This document shows, piece by piece, positions 1 through 9,724 of a stretch of 64,000 nt of DNA. The position numbers were made by a program, and so were the translations under genes. The notes beneath the pieces are model-generated. The model saw only the letters and a list, made by a program, of their open reading frames with translations, was not told the DNA's origin and searched no databases. Numbering within the stretch: the first letter of the stretch is position 1; each line of letters opens with the position of its first letter. This stretch comes from Acetivibrio mesophilus. GTDB lineage: Bacteria; Bacillota; Clostridia; Acetivibrionales; Acetivibrionaceae. The stretch is from positions 62,001-126,000 of the forward strand of contig NZ_RLII01000007.1 of NCBI RefSeq assembly GCF_004102745.1, read 5' to 3'.

Positions 1-65
1 GCATGTCGAAAATAGGTGCACGACCAATTATATAATAAAATTTAAGTATATCGAGTTGTCCTAAA

Positions 66-92
66 AAGCTATTTAAAATTATTAAATAGCTT
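66..92 (+). terminator. AT-rich hairpin upstream of dnaX
   Basis: A perfect 11-bp inverted repeat (arms 66-76 and 82-92, 5-nt loop) is followed by a T-rich stretch. It could end transcription of a gene left of the window or act in the dnaX leader. The stem is AT-rich, so terminator strength is uncertain. Confidence 0.4.
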
Positions 93-140
93 ATTTTATA
101 TTAGTCAGCTTTTCGATATGAGGGAGTAGGAGGATGTATT

Positions 141-1781
141 GTGTCGTATCTGGCTTTATATAGAAAATGGAGACCTATGGTCTTTGAAGATGTAGTTGAA
201 CAGGAACATGTTGTAAAGACGTTAAGGAACAGCATTTGCTCCGGGCGTATAGCTCATGCGTATCTCTTTTGTGGGACAAGGGGTACGGGTAAAACCACCA
301 TGGCAAAAATATTTTCCAGAGCTGTAAACTGTACCGATTCAAAAAACGGTGATCCCTGCAATCAATGTGAGGTTTGCCTGGGAATACTGAACGGAAGTCT
401 TTTGGATGTCATTGAAATAGATGCTGCCTCAAACAACAGCGTGGATAATATAAGGGATCTGAGGGACGAAGTCATATACACTCCTTCAAAAGCCAGATAT
501 AAGGTTTATATTATCGACGAGGTTCATATGCTTTCAACAGGGGCATTTAATGCGCTCCTAAAGACTCTTGAAGAGCCTCCTGCCCATGTTATATTTATTC
601 TTGCCACTACTGAGCCACACAAGCTCCCTGCAACTATACTGTCCCGATGCCAAAGGTTTGATTTCAGGAGAATTCCGGTTGAAAGTATTGTAAAGAGGGT
701 TGAGTACATCTCCAAAGAAAGTGGAGTAGAAATACAAAAGGAAGCATCGAAACTGATAGCAAAGCTTTCCGATGGAGCCTTAAGGGATGCCATAAGCATA
801 CTGGATCAATGCATATCCCTTGGAAATAAGGAACTGACTTATGAAGATGTCTTATCTGTAGTGGGTCTTGTGACGGATACCTTTATCTCCGAAGTGGTTG
901 ATGCCATAAAGAATAAAGAGATAGACAGGGTGTTGCAGGCTGTCGATAAGCTGGTGATGGAGGGCAAGAATATCGGCCAGTTTGTTTCGGAAATGGTGAT
1001 GTACTATAGAAATCTAATGATTTGTAGCTCGGTATCAAATCCGGAAGATATAATTGACGCTTCCATGGATTCAATTCAAAAGATGAAGCAGCAATGTAAA
1101 GGGTTAGAGCGTTTTGAAATTGTGGCCGTGATAAAAGAGCTTTCTTCTTTAGAGGCAGCATTAAAATGGTCCTCACATCCAAGGGTTCTTCTGGAAACGG
1201 CGCTTATAAAGCTTTGTGAAAGCAGGGTAGATTTGGGAGATGCCGGCATTTTAGAGAGAATTCAATCGCTGGAAAAGAGTGTTAATGATATCGTTGAAAA
1301 GGGTATTGCTGTCCCTAAGAGTGGTTCGGGCGGTTCCAAAAGGGGTGCAGAGTCTGTGAATTCCGATAAAGGGAATTCGGCATCCGGAGCGGAGGAACGT
1401 ATTGAAAAAAAGAATATTGCCAAAAATGCCAAGGGCATTGAGGCGTGGCAGGAGGTATTAAACGAGTTGAAGGGCAGAGGTAGAATGGCTATATATACCA
1501 ACCTCCTAGACACCAAACTTGTAGAGCTGAACCCAACTCAAGTGGGGATAGTATTTAAGAATGGCTGCAGCTTCAATAAGATGATTGTTGCAAAGCATGA
1601 GAACCTTGAAGTTGTGGAGTCGTGCCTTTGTGAATGCCTTGGTAAAGAGGTTCGGGTAAAATGTCTTGACGAAGAAGATACTGTTGATAACGGCAAAAAA
1701 GAGGAAAAAGATGAGCTGATTGAGAAGGCTCAGGATATTGCCGAAAAGTTGGATGTTAAACTGAATATAATTGACGAGTGA
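141..1781 (+). CDS. dnaX: DNA polymerase III subunit gamma/tau
   Basis: Clamp-loader ATPase subunit that loads the beta sliding clamp and couples the replisome. The 546-aa protein has an N-terminal AAA+ module with Walker A at about residues 45-52 (GTRGTGKT), a four-cysteine zinc site (C64, C73, C76, C79) and a Walker B DEVH near residue 126. A variable, charged region from about 385 leads into the C-terminal part. The GTG start at 141 has a TAGGAGG ribosome site 7 nt upstream. It is followed by a YbaB-family gene and recR, the classic Firmicutes dnaX-yaaK-recR order, which supports the call. Length is normal for the family. Confidence 0.97.
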   Translation: MSYLALYRKWRPMVFEDVVEQEHVVKTLRNSICSGRIAHAYLFCGTRGTGKTTMAKIFSRAVNCTDSKNGDPCNQCEVCLGILNGSLLDVIEIDAASNNSVDNIRDLRDEVIYTPSKARYKVYIIDEVHMLSTGAFNALLKTLEEPPAHVIFILATTEPHKLPATILSRCQRFDFRRIPVESIVKRVEYISKESGVEIQKEASKLIAKLSDGALRDAISILDQCISLGNKELTYEDVLSVVGLVTDTFISEVVDAIKNKEIDRVLQAVDKLVMEGKNIGQFVSEMVMYYRNLMICSSVSNPEDIIDASMDSIQKMKQQCKGLERFEIVAVIKELSSLEAALKWSSHPRVLLETALIKLCESRVDLGDAGILERIQSLEKSVNDIVEKGIAVPKSGSGGSKRGAESVNSDKGNSASGAEERIEKKNIAKNAKGIEAWQEVLNELKGRGRMAIYTNLLDTKLVELNPTQVGIVFKNGCSFNKMIVAKHENLEVVESCLCECLGKEVRVKCLDEEDTVDNGKKEEKDELIEKAQDIAEKLDVKLNIIDE

Positions 1782-1899
1782 ATTTGAAAAATTTTACTGG
1801 TGTTTTTAGCATATATTAATATATAATGATGATTAGGTATTTTAAAATTCGGATATATGTAATCTGAAGATATAACATAAAATTTGGAGGTAGATTGTA

Positions 1900-2241
1900 A
1901 TGGCAAAAGGCGGTTTCCCGGGATTCGGCGGTAATATGAACAACTTGGTAAAGCAGGCTCAGAAGATGCAAAGGGATATGGAGAGAGTTCAGGAAGAGCT
2001 TAAGGAAAAAACTGTTGAAGCATCTGCTGGAGGAGGAGCAATTACTGTAGTTGCCACAGGAAAGAAGGATATTAAGGAAATTAGCATCAAACCGGAGGTT
2101 GTTGACCCTGATGATGTTGAAATGCTTCAGGACCTCATCCTTGCAGCGGTCAATGAGGCTTTAAGAAAAGCAGATGAAATGGTTTCTAACGAGATTGGCA
2201 AGGTTACAGGCGGATTAGGTGGAATTCCCGGTTTGTTTTAG
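1900..2241 (+). CDS. YbaB/EbfC family nucleoid-associated protein
   Basis: Small DNA-binding protein of the YbaB/EbfC (YaaK) family, which forms a tweezer-like dimer on DNA and is linked to recombination and repair with RecR. It has 113 aa: a Gly/Phe-rich N-terminus containing [12 protein letters not shown], the central [20 protein letters not shown] core, and a Gly-rich C-terminus. The ATG follows a GGAGGT site. It sits 118 nt after dnaX and 32 nt before recR, so the three are probably one operon. Length and context are standard. Confidence 0.95.
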   Translation: MAKGGFPGFGGNMNNLVKQAQKMQRDMERVQEELKEKTVEASAGGGAITVVATGKKDIKEISIKPEVVDPDDVEMLQDLILAAVNEALRKADEMVSNEIGKVTGGLGGIPGLF

Positions 2242-2273
2242 TTGATGTTTACAATGGTAAAGGGTGAATATAC

Positions 2274-2873
2274 ATGAGCTTTTATGCTGCACCAATTGCA
2301 AGGCTTATAGAAGAATTTGAAAAGCTTCCCGGCATAGGTCACAAGACTGCACAAAGGTTGGCTTTTCATGTGTTGGATATGCCTCAGGAAAAAGTGGATA
2401 AGCTTGCAAACGCTATAAGTGAAGCAAAGCAAAAAACAAAATTTTGCTCAGTATGCGGCAATTTGACCGATTCAGATGTTTGCTCCCTATGCAATTCGGA
2501 GAAAAGGGACAGTTCTGTAATTTGTGTCGTAGAAGACGCAAGGGATGTTGTTGCAATGGAGAAGATACGAGAGTTTAAAGGGCTTTATCATGTGTTGCAT
2601 GGGGCGATATCACCGATGCAGGGGATTGGGCCTGAGGATATTAAAATTAAGGAGCTCTTAGCTAGGATAAGGGACGGAAATATCAGTGAGGTCATTATTG
2701 CTACAAATCCCAATATTGAGGGTGAAGCTACTGCTATGTATATTTCAAAGCTCGTTAAGCCTTTGGGGATTAAGACCACAAGGATAGCCCATGGAATACC
2801 TGTGGGGGGAGACCTTGAATATGCAGATGAGGTTACTTTGGCAAAGGCTTTGGAGGGAAGACGCGAGATTTAG
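2274..2873 (+). CDS. recR: Recombination mediator protein RecR
   Basis: RecR works with RecO and RecF to load RecA onto gapped DNA. The 199-aa protein has the N-terminal helix-hairpin-helix ([15 protein letters not shown]), a C4 zinc finger ([16 protein letters not shown], about residues 58-73) and a Toprim domain beginning at VVEDARDV. The C-terminal Walker-like segment contains [16 protein letters not shown]. Length matches the family. It is the last gene of the dnaX-ybaB-recR group; a strong hairpin terminator lies about 40 nt downstream. Confidence 0.97.
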   Translation: MSFYAAPIARLIEEFEKLPGIGHKTAQRLAFHVLDMPQEKVDKLANAISEAKQKTKFCSVCGNLTDSDVCSLCNSEKRDSSVICVVEDARDVVAMEKIREFKGLYHVLHGAISPMQGIGPEDIKIKELLARIRDGNISEVIIATNPNIEGEATAMYISKLVKPLGIKTTRIAHGIPVGGDLEYADEVTLAKALEGRREI

Positions 2874-2909
2874 TTGTCTTGTAGATTCGAAAATAAAAAT
2901 GTTGCAGAG

Positions 2910-2955
2910 AACATGGTTTATAGGGTTAAGGAATTCCTATAGACCATGTTTTTTA
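2910..2955 (+). terminator. Intrinsic terminator after recR
   Basis: Arms at about 2910-2924 and 2936-2950 (AACATGGT / ACCATGTT core) form a hairpin followed immediately by a run of T. It ends the dnaX-recR operon. Confidence 0.8.
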
Positions 2956-3114
2956 TGGTTTTAAGGGTATAATTTATATTACGAAATAATACCGCTTGTT
3001 TTGAAAATGGAGTAAGGAATAAATTGAATATTTGAAAAATTCCCACATTCAAAAATATATGTTATATTATGTTGTATAGGACAGACAAGTTATTTTAATC
3101 GTGAGGTGATCTAT

Positions 3115-4311
3115 GTGGACCCTGTTATTCATAATGAAGTTTATAATGAGATAATTAAAAATAATTTAAAAAGGGAAAGGATATTATCAAAATATGCTTG
3201 CAAAAGTAATAAAGGAATTCGCCGTGACCCGGAACGGGAAAAAATAGAGGACAGGATTAATATTAGGCCTTCTTTTTTCCGTGATGCGGACAGGATAATA
3301 CATTCCCTTTCCTATACAAGGTATATTGACAAGACCCAAGCGTTTTTTCTTTTTGAAAATGACCATATTACTCATAGAGTTCTGCATGTCCAATTTGTTT
3401 CAAAAATAGCAAGGGTTATCGGTCGGTGTTTAAAATTAAATGAAGATTTGATTGAAGCAATTTCCCTTGGTCATGATTTGGGACATGTTCCATACGGACA
3501 TGATGGGGAAAGATATTTGGACAAAATCTTTAACGAAAAGGCACAAATGTTTTTCAACCATAATGCTCAAAGTGTAAGGTCCTTGATGGAATTGGAAAAT
3601 GGAGGGCAAGGATTAAATCTAACATTGCAGGTGCTTGATGGTATCCTTTGCCATAACGGTGAAATTCTCGAGAAGGAATATGCACCGGAAACGAATAAAG
3701 GTTGGGATAAATTTTTAGAGGATTATGAGAAGTGCTGGACGGAAGCGGACTACAGCAAAAAGTTGCGGCCGATGACGTTGGAGGGTTGCTTGGTACGAAT
3801 ATGCGATATAATCGCATATATAGGACGGGATATTGAAGATGCAATAGCAGTAAAGCTTATAGATAGAAAAGATATTCCTGATGAAGCTGCAAGGGTATTG
3901 GGAAATACCAACCGGGTTATTATTGACACACTTGCGAGAGATATAATAGAAAATAGTTATGATAAGCCTTATATTATGTTCTCCGAAGATATATACAAGG
4001 CCTTGAGGTTGCTATTGCATTTTAATTATGAAAACATCTATAAAAACCCCGTAAAAATGACTGAAGACGAGAAGATAGAAAGAATGTTTAGGGACCTGTT
4101 TGAGTTATATTTGAAGGATTTGGAAACGGAAAATAAAGAATCTTCTATATATAAGTGGTTTCTAAATAGTATGAATGAAGAATATTTAGATAACAATAGC
4201 AAGCCAAGGATTGTACTTGATTATATTGCAGGAATGACGGATGACTTTTTTAACAATGAGTTTAAGAGATACGTATTGCCAAGGAGCTATGGGTATTGTA
4301 TAGAGGGATGA
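3115..4311 (+). CDS. HD-domain dNTP triphosphohydrolase-like protein
   Basis: Member of the HD-domain phosphohydrolase superfamily, closest in pattern to dGTPase (dNTP triphosphohydrolase) proteins, which cut dNTPs to nucleoside and triphosphate. Visible motifs are RDADRIIHSLSYTRYIDKTQ, then HITHRVLHV, and the metal-binding HD pair in ISLGHDLGHVPYGHDGE. A second conserved Asp lies in RICDIIAYIGRDIEDA. About 398 aa. GTG at 3115 was chosen because GAGGTG at 3103-3108 sits 6 nt upstream; the longer frame begins at GTG 3106, inside that site. It stands alone between terminators. Substrate is not provable from sequence; another nucleotide phosphohydrolase activity is possible. Confidence 0.8.
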   Translation: MDPVIHNEVYNEIIKNNLKRERILSKYACKSNKGIRRDPEREKIEDRINIRPSFFRDADRIIHSLSYTRYIDKTQAFFLFENDHITHRVLHVQFVSKIARVIGRCLKLNEDLIEAISLGHDLGHVPYGHDGERYLDKIFNEKAQMFFNHNAQSVRSLMELENGGQGLNLTLQVLDGILCHNGEILEKEYAPETNKGWDKFLEDYEKCWTEADYSKKLRPMTLEGCLVRICDIIAYIGRDIEDAIAVKLIDRKDIPDEAARVLGNTNRVIIDTLARDIIENSYDKPYIMFSEDIYKALRLLLHFNYENIYKNPVKMTEDEKIERMFRDLFELYLKDLETENKESSIYKWFLNSMNEEYLDNNSKPRIVLDYIAGMTDDFFNNEFKRYVLPRSYGYCIEG

Positions 4312-4495
4312 GGGGTTTTTACAGATTGCAATAAAAGTATTGTGATTTTGGAGAAACAGAGAAAATAGAATGTATTTGCTGACAAGCTGTTTTTATCTAT
4401 CACAAAGGATAATTGCTATTGTGGACAACTGATGATCCAAGTCTTGTAGACGTTACATATAAGAATATTGAAAATACGTGCTGCAAACATAAGAA

Positions 4496-4532
4496 AGCCT
4501 GTTGGAAACTGCTTCAAAGTCTCTAACAGGCT
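4496..4532 (-). terminator. Terminator of the minus-strand dockerin cluster
   Basis: Near-perfect 15-bp stem (AGCCTGTT / AACAGGCT outer part) located 24 nt after the stop of the GH30 gene on the minus strand, followed on that strand by TTCTTATGTTT. Confidence 0.7.
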
Positions 4533-4555
4533 CAGCTTATACCGAAGCATTATTG

Positions 4556-7504
4556 TTATACCGGGAAAGAATCTATTCTACGCAAAATATACCGTTTTAG
4601 CAATGTAAGGTCTGAAGAGTTTACCGAGCCGTCTCCATTGGTATCCGCATTTAAAATCATCTCTCCTGTAAGCGTTAGTCTTCTTAACAAATACCTTTTT
4701 AATACTGTTATGTCCAGCGAGTTAATCGCCCCGTCGGCATTTACATCACCTCTAAGTATCGGTGGCGGTGTTGGAGTAGGTGGGGTAACTACTTTTCGGG
4801 AAACGGCAGTTTCCAATTCCCATCGGTTCACACTTATAACGCTTCCATGTCTTACTCCCGACGGTACACTGATTCCGGTAACTTTCGTCCAGTTTAAAGC
4901 ATTTAAATCGTTTGTCTTCCAGCATTCAAAATTACCGTTGTTGGCAAAAAGGTCAACGTACATGTACCAAGAGTCGGAATTATTGTCTTTGAAAACAAAG
5001 GGTCCCTCTGTATTGGCCGATGTTATAAAATTGGGGGTAAATACACTAAAGCTCTTGGGAGTCAAGGAGCTTGACTTAGCCGCCTTAATGGATTTTCCCG
5101 AAGCCCTCTCGTCCTTGAAAAACAAATAATTCATTCCTTTGTCACTGACAATATGAGCGTCAATTACATCATAGCCGGGGTCAAAAAACACTTCACAGTC
5201 ACTCACTGTCTTAAAATCTGTTGTATAGTTCACATATATCCGGTTATAATCCGTATTACCCGCCCAGTATATCCCATACTGCTTCCTGCTCTCGTCATAG
5301 AATACCTCCGGAGCCCAGGCGTGCATGTTGCTTCTGTTATGTACTTTTATTAAACGCTCGGTAAAGTTTATCAAATCCTCGGATTCCCAATAATGAATAT
5401 ACTGGCTCGTATCTCCCCAATTAGTCCCCAGCATGTCGGTTGCAACTATTCCAAACTTTCCGTCCTGTTTTCTGAAAATATACGGATCCCTAATACCCTT
5501 TGTTCCCATTTGTGCATACAAGACTGGCTTTCCGTCGTTTATATTTCTCCAGTGGAGTCCATCTGTACTATAGCAAAGATTGAGCCCATACTCGCCCGGT
5601 GCCTGTTTGAAATAAGCCATTATATACCCTGAATCTGTTATAGGCGCAGGAGTATCATCGCTGATTATTATAAAGGTTGCATCCTGCCTGTCCAGATCGG
5701 TTGAAATTTTCTCCAGCTTCAACAAGTATCCATAGTGCCTAATATATCTGTCGGGATAATTGTACGACTGAAAAGAAACACAGGAAGGGTCCGCAAGTCC
5801 CGAAATCAGTTTAAAGGTTGCATCTTCAGCAAAAATTGCAGTCCCGTCGTTCTTATCCAACCGGAAATCATAATCCCAGTGTCTTAAGTAATATCCCGGA
5901 TTGTTTACCGATTGAATGGAAACATACCCTTCGCTACTGTTGGCAAGGCCCGGAACCAGCTTCCATTGCGAATCTTCTTCAGGGGTAACATTTTCATCTA
6001 TCCTTGCATCAAAATCTGCATGTCTTACATATTTATTGGGATAATTATAAGATTGAAGCCTTACCTCCGATACTGATTCAACACCGCCGTCAAGGGATAT
6101 AACATATGTATTTATCGAATACGGGGGCAAGGTGTCGGAAACAGTTTTATTTGACGCTGTTATATTGCTTTTTGCAAGGCTTAAGCTTGGAGATGTTCTG
6201 TAAACCTCCACAGTGCTGTTTACACCTGCAAACCTTGACAGGTTAAATACATAATTTTCGCTGGAGGATTTATTGTCGTTGGTTGCTACAATAACAAGAT
6301 TCTTTTTATCCGGGCTTATTGCCGCAATTGTTTTTTCATTATTGGCACCTATAATTGTATAACCGGGCCTTATAAACCTGCTGTAATTTGCATGCATATA
6401 GAATTTTTCGGTAAGGGTAAAGGTCTGGGCCGCATCATCTACATATATACTACCCCAATTACCCCCGTCTATTATTTGCCAATCCAACCACGCCACACAC
6501 TGTAATTCTTTCAAGTCGGTAACAATACGCTTTGACAGCATGGTACACGAGTCTGCCATATCGCCGTCAAAATTCAACGGACCGGATTCCGACTGCCAAA
6601 TTCTAAGCCCTTTGGATTTTGCAAGGTCTCTGAACTGGGCTCTTTTCGAGCCGTGATAAGAATGTACGTTGAGTTGGGACATATAGGACAAAGTGGTTGC
6701 ATCATAGGATTGAAGCCCTGAAAGACCCGTGTCAATACTGTTTTCATCGGCAGCACTGACAGTTGTCTCGGTCAACCCTTTGGCTCTTAATTTCTCTCCC
6801 ACCTCTTTTATAATTCTCTGTTGATTGGCGTATGAAAAGGAACAGCCTTCCTGTCTACCACCCGCCGTCCACCAGTTTGCATTGGGTTCATTCATGGGCT
6901 CTAAAGTCCTGAATGTAATGCCCCATGAATCTCTGAAATGTTTTACAACCTCAGTAAGGTAATCGGCAAAATCATCATAATAATCGTCTTTTAAGTTATT
7001 GGAACCATCGGCGGTTCCGGAAGCACAGCCGCTTTTTGTCATCCAGTAGGGTGGAGAATTGGAAAATGCTTCAAGTATCATTTCCGATTCATAATATTTC
7101 CCTCTTTCTATCAGCCGGCTAAGTACGGCCCTTTGAGAGGCATCGGCATTCCAGTTCCACGAACGGTCAGCATTCTGATATCCTTGAATATCCGCATAAT
7201 CCCTCATATGATTATGACCGGGATCATCTCCGCCGCCGATATTATACCTGAATATATTATAGCCCAGGCCATCGGTCGGACTGACAATTTTCTCAATCAG
7301 TTCGTTTCTGTTATCGGCAGACCACCGGCCAATCTGATTTCCCCACCAGCATAGGCTTGCCCCCCAGCCTTCAATGGTTTGATAGGTTGCGTCAGGGTCT
7401 ATAGTAACAGTTGTTGCAGCACTGGTTATTTGCGGATGCTGAAAACATACTGCCGTTAGGAAAACAAATACGACCACCAATGTAGACTTTTTCAAATTAT
7501 TCAT
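4556..7504 (-). CDS. Cellulosomal GH30-CBM42-GH43-dockerin enzyme
   Basis: Secreted multidomain glycoside hydrolase of 982 aa. Order: signal peptide (about 1-30), GH30 domain (about 35-470) with acid/base Glu206 in MNEP and a probable nucleophile Glu306 in WQSESG, a CBM42-type beta-trefoil with three QSYNYP/QSVNNP repeats (480-616), a GH43 five-bladed propeller (about 626-905; IRDPYIF and EGPFVF motifs), a Pro/Thr linker and a type I dockerin with two Ca-binding repeats (about 916-982). The same domain order occurs in an A. thermocellus cellulosomal protein. The GWGASLCWW start of GH30 resembles beta-1,6-galactanase-like members, so attack on arabinogalactan side chains is possible; this is inference. 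A GGGAGGG site precedes the ATG. It lies 71 nt after the GH43 gene, probably co-transcribed. Confidence 0.92.
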   Translation of the reverse strand: MNNLKKSTLVVVFVFLTAVCFQHPQITSAATTVTIDPDATYQTIEGWGASLCWWGNQIGRWSADNRNELIEKIVSPTDGLGYNIFRYNIGGGDDPGHNHMRDYADIQGYQNADRSWNWNADASQRAVLSRLIERGKYYESEMILEAFSNSPPYWMTKSGCASGTADGSNNLKDDYYDDFADYLTEVVKHFRDSWGITFRTLEPMNEPNANWWTAGGRQEGCSFSYANQQRIIKEVGEKLRAKGLTETTVSAADENSIDTGLSGLQSYDATTLSYMSQLNVHSYHGSKRAQFRDLAKSKGLRIWQSESGPLNFDGDMADSCTMLSKRIVTDLKELQCVAWLDWQIIDGGNWGSIYVDDAAQTFTLTEKFYMHANYSRFIRPGYTIIGANNEKTIAAISPDKKNLVIVATNDNKSSSENYVFNLSRFAGVNSTVEVYRTSPSLSLAKSNITASNKTVSDTLPPYSINTYVISLDGGVESVSEVRLQSYNYPNKYVRHADFDARIDENVTPEEDSQWKLVPGLANSSEGYVSIQSVNNPGYYLRHWDYDFRLDKNDGTAIFAEDATFKLISGLADPSCVSFQSYNYPDRYIRHYGYLLKLEKISTDLDRQDATFIIISDDTPAPITDSGYIMAYFKQAPGEYGLNLCYSTDGLHWRNINDGKPVLYAQMGTKGIRDPYIFRKQDGKFGIVATDMLGTNWGDTSQYIHYWESEDLINFTERLIKVHNRSNMHAWAPEVFYDESRKQYGIYWAGNTDYNRIYVNYTTDFKTVSDCEVFFDPGYDVIDAHIVSDKGMNYLFFKDERASGKSIKAAKSSSLTPKSFSVFTPNFITSANTEGPFVFKDNNSDSWYMYVDLFANNGNFECWKTNDLNALNWTKVTGISVPSGVRHGSVISVNRWELETAVSRKVVTPPTPTPPPILRGDVNADGAINSLDITVLKRYLLRRLTLTGEMILNADTNGDGSVNSSDLTLLKRYILRRIDSFPV

Positions 7505-7575
7505 GACGTCCCTCCCAAAAATTTATTTCAAAATAAATAATAATCTTTTTGACTTTCCAATCTATGCTTCTATAT

Positions 7576-9354
7576 CTAATTTACCCAAGGCAGTGCTTTA
7601 ATTCTACCTAAAATGTATCTCTTAAGTATTGTCAAATCCGTTGAGTTTATATTTCCGTCCAAATTAAGGTCGCTGACCATTCTCCAGTTTGGTGCCATCG
7701 GGACAGTTCTTCCAAGCAAATGTCTTTTTAAAATTGTCAAATCCGTCGAATTGACAGAATTATCTCCGTTTATATCGCCGTAGATTAAGTCATTGGGCGT
7801 AGCAGTATTTGTAGGTATTGGTGTTGGTGTTTGGGGCGGGATATATATCACATTTGTTCCGTCAGCAACCGGTATTCCAAAATCCGGTGTACCGTCAGCA
7901 TTCCAGTTAACTATTTGTGCGCGGGTATGTCTGTTCGGGTCATACAAAGGATCTCCCGTAATATCCCGGTAGTTCCTCGCATGATATACCATAATATCCA
8001 CTTTCCCATCGGGTGAAGTGGTAAAGGAATTATGCCCGGGTCCGTACTGCCCTGTGGATATATTACTCTGAAATACAGGATTCGGCGATTTGTGCCATGA
8101 TTTCGGATCCAATAAGTTATCGGTATCGGAGGCAGTCAGCAATCCCATACAATAGTTTGAGTCTGTAGCGCTTGCCGAATAAGTCATAAATATTTTTCCG
8201 TTCTTCTTTAAAACAGCAGGGCCTTCATTAACAGCATAACCCACCTTTTCCCATGAATATTGAGGTGACGCAATCATAACCTGGCTTCCGGTTATGGCAA
8301 GAGGCCCATTCATTTTGGCAATATAAATATTGCTGTTACTTGCTATTTTAGGGTCTTTCTGAGCCCATACAAGATACCTTGTACCGTTATGTTCAAAGGT
8401 GGTTGCATCGAGGGTGAAAGACTCCCAATTGGTCTTTAATTGGCCTTTTTCCACCCAAGTTCCGGTAACAGGATTTGAATCTGAGCATTCAAGGACATAC
8501 AAGCGTATATCGAAGTAATTAGTGGATGTTCCCGCTGAAAAATAAATATACCATTTTCCGTCAATGAAATGAATCTCCGGAGCCCAGATATGTCCTCCCA
8601 TAATTCCACTGGAGTGTCTCCGCCAGACTGTAACAGGTGTAGCTGTTGAAAGTCCTTGCAAAGTTTTCGCCCGTCTTAGCTCTATTCTGTCATATTCCGG
8701 TACAGATGCCGTCATATAATAATAACCGTCGGTATGCCTGTAAACCCAAGGATCTGCCCGCCGCCTGACTATTGGATTTGTTACAATGACAGAATCATCG
8801 GGTTTGTCGGGATCTACAGATGAACCGTCAATCACTCTGAATGTAGCATCCTCTCTGTCAAGACTCGTTACAATTTCATCTAACTTCAATAGGTATTCAT
8901 AATGTCTAATATATCTGGTAGGATAATTATAGGACTGAAAAGAAGTATATGAAGAATCCGCAAGTCCCGGAACCAGTTTAAATGTCGCATCTTCAGCAAA
9001 AATTGCGGTCCCGTCGTTTTTCTCCAACCGGAAATCATAATCCCAGTGTCTTAAGTAGTATCCCGGATGATTAACAGATTGAATAGACACATATTCCTCT
9101 TTGCTATTGGCAAGGCCAGGGACCAGCACCCATTGGGAATCTGTTTCGGGAGTGACATTATCATCTATCCTTACATCAAAGTTTGCATTTCTTATGTACA
9201 TATGCGAATAATTATATGATTGAAGCTTTGCTTTAACACCATCCACACCCGCTGAAGTCAGCGTTATCGAAGGATTACTTGAGTAACACACTGAGGTAGC
9301 TAATAGTATCATAACCAAAGCCAATACAATAAATTTTAGAGCCCTCTTTATCAT
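7576..9354 (-). CDS. Cellulosomal CBM42-GH43-dockerin, probable arabinofuranosidase
   Basis: 592-aa secreted enzyme: signal peptide (about 1-25), CBM42-type arabinose-binding trefoil (about 40-180), GH43 propeller (about 195-500), PTPTPIPT linker and type I dockerin (about 525-592). GH43 catalytic positions are visible in RRRADPWVY (base Asp), TLDATTFEHNG (pKa-modulating Asp) and NEGPAVL (acid Glu). A CBM42 next to GH43 is typical of exo-acting alpha-L-arabinofuranosidases, so release of arabinose from arabinan or arabinoxylan is the best guess. Its CBM42 is strikingly similar to the one in the downstream GH30 protein, which suggests duplication. GGGGAGGG precedes the ATG. A terminator lies upstream, between it and the GH39 gene, so it probably has its own promoter. 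Confidence 0.92.
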   Translation of the reverse strand: MIKRALKFIVLALVMILLATSVCYSSNPSITLTSAGVDGVKAKLQSYNYSHMYIRNANFDVRIDDNVTPETDSQWVLVPGLANSKEEYVSIQSVNHPGYYLRHWDYDFRLEKNDGTAIFAEDATFKLVPGLADSSYTSFQSYNYPTRYIRHYEYLLKLDEIVTSLDREDATFRVIDGSSVDPDKPDDSVIVTNPIVRRRADPWVYRHTDGYYYMTASVPEYDRIELRRAKTLQGLSTATPVTVWRRHSSGIMGGHIWAPEIHFIDGKWYIYFSAGTSTNYFDIRLYVLECSDSNPVTGTWVEKGQLKTNWESFTLDATTFEHNGTRYLVWAQKDPKIASNSNIYIAKMNGPLAITGSQVMIASPQYSWEKVGYAVNEGPAVLKKNGKIFMTYSASATDSNYCMGLLTASDTDNLLDPKSWHKSPNPVFQSNISTGQYGPGHNSFTTSPDGKVDIMVYHARNYRDITGDPLYDPNRHTRAQIVNWNADGTPDFGIPVADGTNVIYIPPQTPTPIPTNTATPNDLIYGDINGDNSVNSTDLTILKRHLLGRTVPMAPNWRMVSDLNLDGNINSTDLTILKRYILGRIKALPWVN

Positions 9355-9502
9355 AATTAATCCCTCCCCATTATCTATTTTTCTATATTTAAAGTTTATA
9401 ATCCCTTCTTTGTCTTCAATCTCACCTAAAAGTCACATTCTCACATTTCTTCCCTCTCCTTCAAAATACGGTCCAATATATGTAATATATAATGATTTGA
9501 GA

Positions 9503-9544
9503 AAAACCCAGAACTACTTTATTAATTAGTTCGTTCTGGGTTTT
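9503..9544 (-). terminator. Terminator after the GH39-dockerin gene
   Basis: Perfect 12-bp stem (AAAACCCAGAAC / GTTCTGGGTTTT, arms 9503-9514 and 9533-9544). On the minus strand it is followed by T-rich sequence. It lies 181 nt after the GH39 stop. The rest of the 370-base gap (9355-9724) shows no gene; the promoter of the GH43 gene should lie between 9355 and 9502. Confidence 0.75.
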
Positions 9545-9724
9545 GGTTTGTGACGTATCCTTGTTATCTGTTGATATTTAATACGTAATAAGACTTTTAT
9601 TTGGGGGCATGAAAATGCGGATCTATGTACATCCGGATCAACATACCTTAATATATCGGCTATTTCATGACAGTGTTAGCAACTTTCTATGAATTAAGAG
9701 TAGGTGTTTTTTACCCGGACAGAG

